NCBI GenBank assembly: GCA_019309815.1 | Contig: JAFDFO010000230.1 | Span: forward strand, 1 to 6,269 | DNA length: 6,269 nt | Source of the DNA: Deltaproteobacteria bacterium | GTDB lineage: Bacteria > Desulfobacterota > Desulfobacteria > Desulfobacterales > C00003060 | Direction: 5' to 3' | In this document: positions 1 to 3,705 of the stretch, piece by piece | Layout of the letters: each line of letters begins with the position of its first letter | Position numbering within the stretch: the stretch's first letter is position 1 | Notes under the pieces: generated by a model | What the model was told of the DNA's origin: nothing | The model's input: the letters and a program-made list of their open reading frames with translations, nothing else | Database searches by the model: none | Made by a program: the position numbers and the translations under genes

Positions 1-281
1 TTGTGAGCAATAGCCGCATTTTCTGCCGGCATGCCAAAGGCATCCCACCCCATGGGGTGAAGGACGTTGAAACCTCGCATCCTCTTGTATCGCGCCACCA
101 CGTCTCCAATGGCGTAGTTGCGTACATGTCCCATATGGATGTTGCCCGAGGGATACGGAAACATCTCGAGCAAGTAGTATTTCTCCTTACCCGGGTCTTC
201 TTTCACCTGAAACAATCGGTTTTGGTCCCAGATCTTGTGCCATTTGAGTTCAACAAAACCAGGTTTGTAGTCTTTTTGCAT
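1..281 (-). CDS. leuS: Leucyl-tRNA synthetase, N-terminal fragment (cut by the window edge)
   Basis: Class I aminoacyl-tRNA synthetase that charges tRNA-Leu with leucine in the cytoplasm. The 93 complete codons visible begin MQKDYKPGFVELKWHKIWD. They carry the class I ATP-binding HIGH-type motif as HMGH at residues 49-52, preceded by EMFPYPSGNI and followed by VRNYAIGDVVARYKR. The stretch HPMGWDAFGMPAENAA, typical of LeuS, follows. The ATG at 281-279 is chosen because the N-terminus lines up with the family and AGAGGA lies 5 nt upstream. The rest of the gene (editing domain, KMSKS loop, anticodon-binding domain) lies beyond base 1. It is the last visible gene of the leftward cluster, 165 nt after pyrK. 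The identification is secure; only completeness is unknown. Confidence 0.97.
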   Translation of the reverse strand, partial: MQKDYKPGFVELKWHKIWDQNRLFQVKEDPGKEKYYLLEMFPYPSGNIHMGHVRNYAIGDVVARYKRMRGFNVLHPMGWDAFGMPAENAAIAH

Positions 282-286
282 ACTTT

Positions 287-300
287 TCCTCTTCGGAGGA
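287..300 (-). promoter_or_regulatory. leuS Shine-Dalgarno inside a small hairpin
   Basis: On the minus strand the leader just before leuS reads TCCTC-CGAA-GAGGA, a perfect 5-bp stem with a 4-nt loop. The 3' arm GAGGA is the ribosome binding site, ending 5 nt before the ATG. The site would therefore be paired when the hairpin forms. The stem is short, so occlusion may be only partial. The complementarity is seen directly; a regulatory effect is inference. Confidence 0.5.
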
Positions 301-320
301 CATCCGACAGCTCACCACTG

Positions 321-357
321 AAAAAAACAAAAGATAATCACGCCTCTTCATAAGGCG
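321..357 (-). terminator. Weak terminator-like hairpin between pyrK and leuS
   Basis: Read leftwards, CGCCT (357-353) can pair with AGGCG (345-341) across a 7-nt loop. A T-rich run follows (complement of the A-rich 321-334). The stem is only 5 bp and the T run starts about 7 nt after it, so this is at best a weak intrinsic terminator or attenuator. It could also be chance in A/T-rich DNA. Confidence 0.25.
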
Positions 358-399
358 CATGCCGCAAAACACGTACTGTTCTCAAGGCGCAGCCGCAAA
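352..399. repeat. Imperfect direct repeat in the pyrK-leuS spacer
   Basis: AAGGCGCATGCCGCAAA (352-368) recurs as AAGGCGCAGCCGCAAA (384-399), differing by one missing base, 32 bp apart. The copies are GC-rich in an otherwise A/T-rich spacer. Function unknown. They could be a degenerate intergenic repeat family or a pair of protein-binding sites. The first copy overlaps the weak hairpin at 321-357. Confidence 0.5.
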
Positions 400-446
400 G
401 AAAGACTGAAAGCACGAAATATTGCTAATTATTCACTCAAACCTTA

Positions 447-1256
447 TCAGCTCTCAATCATAACTTTTCGCGAATCAAACACCGGCCCGTCTGTGCAAGT
501 ATGAAGATAGCCCCCTCCACTGTCAGCTTTTTCCACGGCACACCCCAGGCAGACCCCAAAGCCGCATGCCATCACGGTTTCCAATGAGATCTGGCACGGC
601 ACATTGAAGCTCGCGGCTATAGCACTGAGTTTCTTAAGCATGGCCTGGGGCCCGCACGCATAGATCATGTCCGGCTTTTTATCAGACTCCAGGGCCTTTT
701 CGACCAGCAGCGTGACGAAACCCTCTTCACCCAGACTGCAGTCTTCCGTTGTAATACGCACTTCGGCGCCTAACGCCTCAAGATCTTCTTTGCAGAGAAT
801 ATCATTTACAGAGCACCCACCCAGGAAAACAGTGGGTTTAACCACCCCTTTCTCTGCAAGGTCAAGCACAAGGTAGTAAAGTGAAGCAACTCCTATCCCC
901 CCTGCCACTATGAATACATTCTGCGTGTCCTCTGCATTGGAGAAGCCGTTTCCAAGAGGGCCCAGTATGTCTATAGCGTCTCCGGCTACCATTTCAGACA
1001 TGGCCGAAGTTCCCTCTCCTACAACTTTGTATAAGAGTTCAAACCCGCTGACCTGATTTCCGTCCGTAAGGCGATTGTGGACAGAAAAGGGGCGACGCAG
1101 GAGCGGAGACTCCTGGCCGGGGACCTTTACCATAACGAACTGACCGGGCCGGGCAATCTGTGCAAGCTCAGGAAAGGCCAGGCCCATTCGAAAATAGCCC
1201 GGTCTCACTTCTACGTGATGCAAGATCTCAACTTCTTTTTGGAATATGTGCTTCAT
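447..1256 (-). CDS. pyrK: Dihydroorotate dehydrogenase (NAD+) electron transfer subunit PyrK
   Basis: Iron-sulfur flavoprotein that passes electrons from the PyrD catalytic subunit to NAD+ in pyrimidine biosynthesis (class 1B enzyme). With the ATG at 1256 the protein has 269 residues, close to the family norm. The order is a ferredoxin-reductase FAD domain with RPFS (residues 55-58) and LGPLGNGF (98-105), a nucleotide-binding AGGIG (118-122), and a C-terminal [2Fe-2S] site. The site's cysteines are C231, C236, C239 and C254 in MACGFGVCLGCAV and HTCTDGP, typical of PyrK. An upstream GTG at 1289 would add 11 residues. Neither start has a clear Shine-Dalgarno; ATG is preferred because MKHIFQKEVE resembles family N-termini. 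pyrD is not adjacent: hldE lies upstream and leuS downstream. The related NfnA/sulfhydrogenase gamma family is a less likely alternative. Confidence 0.9.
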   Translation of the reverse strand: MKHIFQKEVEILHHVEVRPGYFRMGLAFPELAQIARPGQFVMVKVPGQESPLLRRPFSVHNRLTDGNQVSGFELLYKVVGEGTSAMSEMVAGDAIDILGPLGNGFSNAEDTQNVFIVAGGIGVASLYYLVLDLAEKGVVKPTVFLGGCSVNDILCKEDLEALGAEVRITTEDCSLGEEGFVTLLVEKALESDKKPDMIYACGPQAMLKKLSAIAASFNVPCQISLETVMACGFGVCLGCAVEKADSGGGYLHTCTDGPVFDSRKVMIES

Positions 1257-1303
1257 GCTGCGAACCGCGTCCAACAAGGAGGTAAACACAAAAAAATTAT
1301 CAC

Positions 1304-1340
1304 GAAAACACGAAAAGAAAATGAAAACACGAAAGAAAAT
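1304..1340. repeat. Tandem A-rich repeat upstream of pyrK
   Basis: GAAAACACGAAAAGAAAAT (1304-1322) is followed directly by GAAAACACGAAAGAAAAT (1323-1340), two head-to-tail copies differing by one A. On the transcribed (minus) strand they read as T-rich TTTCGTGTTTTC units. A further CACGAAA occurs at 413-419 in the next spacer. The units sit in the hldE-pyrK leader, just before both candidate pyrK starts. They could be a dispersed intergenic repeat, an unstructured pyrimidine-rich leader, or slippage products. Confidence 0.7.
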
Positions 1341-1358
1341 AAAGCCTGTGAGAGATAG

Positions 1359-1841
1359 TCATTTCCCATAATTGGCCAGGATCTTCTCTATGATCGTTGT
1401 GGTGGAAGCACCCTCGGTGAGCGGAACCCGAACCACGCGTCCACCATGTTCCTCCACAACCTCTTTCCCTACGATAGCATCCTCTGCCCAATCTGATCCC
1501 TTGACCAGGACATCGGGCAGCAAGGCACGGATCGTCTCCAACGGATTGGGCTCATCGAAGAGGGTGATGAAGTCGACGCATGCCAGCGCGGCCAAGACCT
1601 CCGCGCGTTCATCATCAGGCACCACCGGACGGCTTGGCCCCTTGATCTCATGCACAGAACGGTCGGAATTGACCCCAACCACAAGGACATCACCCTCCGC
1701 CCTGGCCGCTTCCAAATACCGCACGTGGCCGAGATGAAGCAGATCGAAGCAGCCGTTAGTGAAGACAATTTTCTTCCCTGCGTTTTTCAAGGTCTGAACT
1801 GTTTTCTTCAATTCTGCACGTTCTATTATTTTTTTACCCAT
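1359..1841 (-). CDS. rfaE2: D-glycero-beta-D-manno-heptose 1-phosphate adenylyltransferase (HldE C-terminal type, stand-alone)
   Basis: Cytidylyltransferase-fold enzyme that adds AMP from ATP to heptose 1-phosphate, giving ADP-heptose for the LPS inner core. The 160-residue protein covers just the adenylyltransferase domain. It has FTNGCFDLLHLGH with the HxGH motif at residues 36-39, VVGVNSDRSVHEIKGPSRPV, LVKGSDW, and the C-terminal ASTTTII (145-151). The kinase domain fused in E. coli HldE is missing, so a separate RfaE1-type kinase should exist elsewhere. The ATG at 1841 starts 8 nt before the end of the upstream hydrolase gene (shared ATGGGTAA), which predicts translational coupling. There is no strong separate Shine-Dalgarno. 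pyrK follows after about 100 nt. Its presence argues for a Gram-negative envelope with heptose-containing LPS. Confidence 0.95.
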   Translation of the reverse strand: MGKKIIERAELKKTVQTLKNAGKKIVFTNGCFDLLHLGHVRYLEAARAEGDVLVVGVNSDRSVHEIKGPSRPVVPDDERAEVLAALACVDFITLFDEPNPLETIRALLPDVLVKGSDWAEDAIVGKEVVEEHGGRVVRVPLTEGASTTTIIEKILANYGK

Positions 1842-2610
1842 AGGCTTCAGGTACCCGCTCTTTCAGGCATGGAATGTGTTTCCTGGTCTGTTGCAGCGCT
1901 CGCAAATCTATCGTGGCTGAAATGGTGGCTGACTGTTTTCCTGCCCGAGCCATGACCTCGCCGTACGGAGATATGATGCGCGAATGGCCCGCATAAGCGA
2001 CGTCCGGGTCGCTTCCACATCGATTTGCACCAAACACAAAGAGTTGATTCTCAACAGCCCGGGCTTTGAGCAGGATGTCCCAGTGGGCAACGCGTTCAGC
2101 CGGCCACTGGGCCATGACAACGACCATTCTGGCTCCATCCAACGCAAGGGACCTGCACAGCTCAGGGAATCTGAGGTCATAGCATATCATCAGACCTATG
2201 CGGCCAAGAGAGGTCTTTGAGATTACCGCTTTCCGGCCCGCCTTGAAATGCCGATGTTCCCCGGTCAACGAAAATAGGTGAACTTTCCTGTACGTCCCTG
2301 CAACAGACCCGTCCCTGTCTACCACGTACGCCGTATTGTACACCCTGCCTCTTACTTTTTCCGGCATTGACCCAATGATTGTCAGACGAAGCTTTTTGGC
2401 CACGGAGGACAAGTCTTCAAGAATTCCCGGTGTTGTCTTGGATAGCTCCTTAAGACGCTTATTCGCAAAACCCGTGGACCACATCTCCGGCAACACCACG
2501 AGCTGTGTACCGTGCTCCGCCACTGCAGCAATCCGCCGCTTCACTGTCTCGACATTCCACGCAACATCACCTCGGCGAACGTCGAACTGTACGATGGCAG
2601 TTCTGATCAT
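1834..2610 (-). CDS. Carbon-nitrogen hydrolase (nitrilase superfamily amidase)
   Basis: Predicted cytoplasmic amidase of the nitrilase superfamily; the substrate cannot be read from sequence. The omega-amidase/YafV-like branch is a reasonable guess. With the ATG at 2610 the protein has 258 residues, usual for single-domain members. The catalytic triad is visible: Glu42 in VVLPEMWSTGF, Lys109 in YRKVHLF, and Cys143 in LMICYDLRFPEL. GEHRHFKAG follows the lysine and RAVENQLFVFGANR the cysteine, as in the family. A longer reading from TTG at 2637 (267 residues) is possible. I prefer ATG because MIRTAIVQFD is the canonical first strand, although only a weak AAAGG lies 12 nt upstream. It is the first gene of the leftward cluster and its last 8 nt overlap the heptose adenylyltransferase start. 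Confidence 0.93.
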   Translation of the reverse strand: MIRTAIVQFDVRRGDVAWNVETVKRRIAAVAEHGTQLVVLPEMWSTGFANKRLKELSKTTPGILEDLSSVAKKLRLTIIGSMPEKVRGRVYNTAYVVDRDGSVAGTYRKVHLFSLTGEHRHFKAGRKAVISKTSLGRIGLMICYDLRFPELCRSLALDGARMVVVMAQWPAERVAHWDILLKARAVENQLFVFGANRCGSDPDVAYAGHSRIISPYGEVMARAGKQSATISATIDLRALQQTRKHIPCLKERVPEAYG

Positions 2611-2706
2611 CACAAACCAACGCCTTTCTCTGAGCAACCCCGGATAGCCGCGTTCAACACAAACGGACGAACATCAGCATGGGTGGCCTTTTTCCGAAGC
2701 TACCGC

Positions 2707-2735
2707 TTGATAACATAGCCAGACACTTCCCTCAA
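2707..2735 (-). promoter_or_regulatory. Candidate sigma-70 promoter for the hydrolase-hldE-pyrK cluster
   Basis: On the minus strand TTGAGG (2735-2730) and TATCAA (2712-2707) lie 17 nt apart, each matching 4 of 6 consensus bases, about 97 nt before the hydrolase ATG. A TTGACG at 2760-2755 is a better -35 but its correctly spaced -10 is poor. This is weak, consensus-only evidence. Confidence 0.25.
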
Positions 2736-2867
2736 CAGGTTTTAACGAACCGCACGTCAAGACTGCCTGACCACAAGTCGGCTGAATCTCACTGCTTTTT
2801 GTAATCTGCAGCCTCTACATTTGTCAGCAGATCTGAGATCAAAGCAGGATTCGATTTCTACATCTCT

Positions 2868-2898
2868 TTGACGCTGTCATATTTCCCACGATTATGAT
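2868..2898 (+). promoter_or_regulatory. Candidate sigma-70 promoter for the methyltransferase/synthase genes
   Basis: TTGACG (2868-2873, 5 of 6 consensus bases) and TATGAT (2893-2898, 5 of 6) are separated by 19 nt, longer than the ideal 17. Transcription would start near 2905, giving a short leader of about 30 nt before the ATG at 2935. The long spacer suggests a weak or activator-dependent promoter; that part is inference. Confidence 0.45.
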
Positions 2899-2901
2899 AC
2901 T

Positions 2902-2936
2902 GACAAGCTATCGTCACATTTGGGAGGACAAGCTAT
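2902..2936 (+). repeat. 10-bp direct repeat flanking the leader of the plus-strand gene
   Basis: GACAAGCTAT occurs at 2902-2911 and again, exactly, at 2927-2936. The copies are 25 bp apart. The first lies just after the predicted -10, the second overlaps the end of the ribosome site and the first two bases of the ATG. They could be operator sites or RNA-binding-protein sites; no function is shown. Confidence 0.6.
2922..2928 (+). promoter_or_regulatory. Strong Shine-Dalgarno that fixes the methyltransferase start
   Basis: GGGAGGA ends 6 nt before ATG 2935. This is near-ideal spacing and rules in that ATG over the in-frame TTG at 2920, which would place the ribosome site inside the coding sequence. 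Confidence 0.85.
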
Positions 2937-3705
2937 GCATAGATACTGGAATGCTGTTTTTCAACCTATCCTATCCCAAATGAATCCCAGGGTGATCGTT
3001 CAGATCGGGCTCGGCAACGTAGACCTTGGAAACAAGCTTCTTCTATTCGCGGGAGAGCACGATGCAGAACTCCACATTGTCGACCCATACCCCGACCCCG
3101 GGGCTGAAGCCTTTCTGTCCCAGTCCACGGAATCCCTTACGTTACACAGATCCCTGAGTCTCAATGCCCTCCCTCTTCTTCCATGTCCCGACATCGTGCT
3201 CCTTGACGGAGACCACAACTGGTATACCGTTTTCCACGAGCTAAAGCTTATAGAGAAGATGACCTCCAAACAAGGGCGCTGTTTCCCTGTTGTGTTTGTC
3301 CACCATATGGGTTGGCCCTACGGCAGGCGGGATGTGTATGCCCACCCCGAAAATATCCCGCCGGCTTTTCGCCACGCTTGGGAAAATCGAGGGCTAAAAT
3401 CCGGATCGCCCGAGCTTGCGGACGTGGGCAGCCTCTACCCCCACCGCAATCATTCGATTTACGAACACAACGTCAGAAATGGCGTTCTAACGGCCGTGGA
3501 CGATTTTCTGGATACTTCGGAGTTGTCATTGGAGCTTATTATCCTTCCCATGTTCTTCGGTCTCGGGATCCTTGTTGCCGATTCCGTCCGAAGAGAAAAT
3601 GAAGACCTTGCCAAGCTGCTTCAGCAGTTGGACGCCACCGGTCCCGTTGAAACCCTTCTCCAGGACTCAGAAGCCGGTCGGCTTGAGGAAGTTGTCCAGT
3701 CTTGA
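2935..3705 (+). CDS. Class I SAM-dependent methyltransferase (Methyltransf_24-like)
   Basis: Predicted cytoplasmic methyltransferase, 256 residues; the acceptor is unknown, though a sugar or glycan is likely from context. The Rossmann core shows VIVQIGLGNVDLGN (20-33) as a divergent SAM-binding loop, the acidic end of strand 2 at LHIVDPYP (D50), and LLDGDHNWYTVFHEL (89-103). FVHHMGWPYGRRD (121-133) and RNGVLTAVDDFL follow. This pattern recurs in methyltransferases fused or adjacent to glycosyltransferases. The last residues (LLQQLDATGPVETLLQDSEAGR) turn into a coil. After them this frame gives only LEEVVQS before TGA, whereas the +1 frame continues a good coiled coil into the downstream synthase. 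The true product may therefore be a fusion, or this gene may be a slightly shifted stand-alone partner. The next frame overlaps its 3' end. Confidence 0.8.
   Translation: MHRYWNAVFQPILSQMNPRVIVQIGLGNVDLGNKLLLFAGEHDAELHIVDPYPDPGAEAFLSQSTESLTLHRSLSLNALPLLPCPDIVLLDGDHNWYTVFHELKLIEKMTSKQGRCFPVVFVHHMGWPYGRRDVYAHPENIPPAFRHAWENRGLKSGSPELADVGSLYPHRNHSIYEHNVRNGVLTAVDDFLDTSELSLELIILPMFFGLGILVADSVRRENEDLAKLLQQLDATGPVETLLQDSEAGRLEEVVQS
3674..3705 (+). other. Possible frameshift junction between methyltransferase and synthase
   Basis: Up to about 3682 frame 1 reads EAGRL. From 3683 frame 2 reads LRKLSSLERHLDDSNIR, a charged helix that flows on naturally. Removing one T at 3683-3684 (CGGCTTGAGG to CGGCTGAGG) would give one uninterrupted protein through both genes. 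No other in-frame signal explains the change, and no classic programmed slippery site is present. A natural mutation, a sequencing or assembly error, and an authentic gene boundary all remain possible. Confidence 0.5.

Larger units (their letters stand above)
2611..2934. other. Divergent intergenic region
   Basis: This 324-bp stretch separates the leftward housekeeping cluster from the rightward polysaccharide genes. It holds candidate promoters in both directions, a 10-bp direct repeat (2902-2936), and scattered TGTCA/TGACA words (2822-2826, 2875-2879, 2901-2905) that might be regulator half-sites. I see no tRNA, attachment site, insertion-sequence end or convincing gene. A 41-codon ATG frame from about 2679 has no ribosome site and no recognisable product. 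Confidence 0.7.

Noticed and set aside
3..353. 116-residue plus-strand frame over the leuS 5' end
   Set aside because: It is the antisense shadow of leuS, whose HMGH and HPMGWDAFG motifs lie on the minus strand.
1301..1340. CRISPR array
   Set aside because: Only two adjacent A-rich units without spacers; this is a tandem repeat, not a CRISPR.
1372..1737. 121-residue plus-strand frame
   Set aside because: Antisense to the heptose adenylyltransferase; serine/threonine-rich low-complexity translation with no motif and no ribosome site.
2679..2804. 41-codon plus-strand frame in the divergent spacer
   Set aside because: No Shine-Dalgarno, no recognisable motif, and it covers the likely promoter of the leftward cluster.
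2821..2906. TTGTCAG (2821-2827) and CTGACAA (2900-2906) as a functional inverted repeat
   Set aside because: The arms are only 7 bp and 72 bp apart. This could be chance, and I see no supporting context beyond similar TGTCA words.
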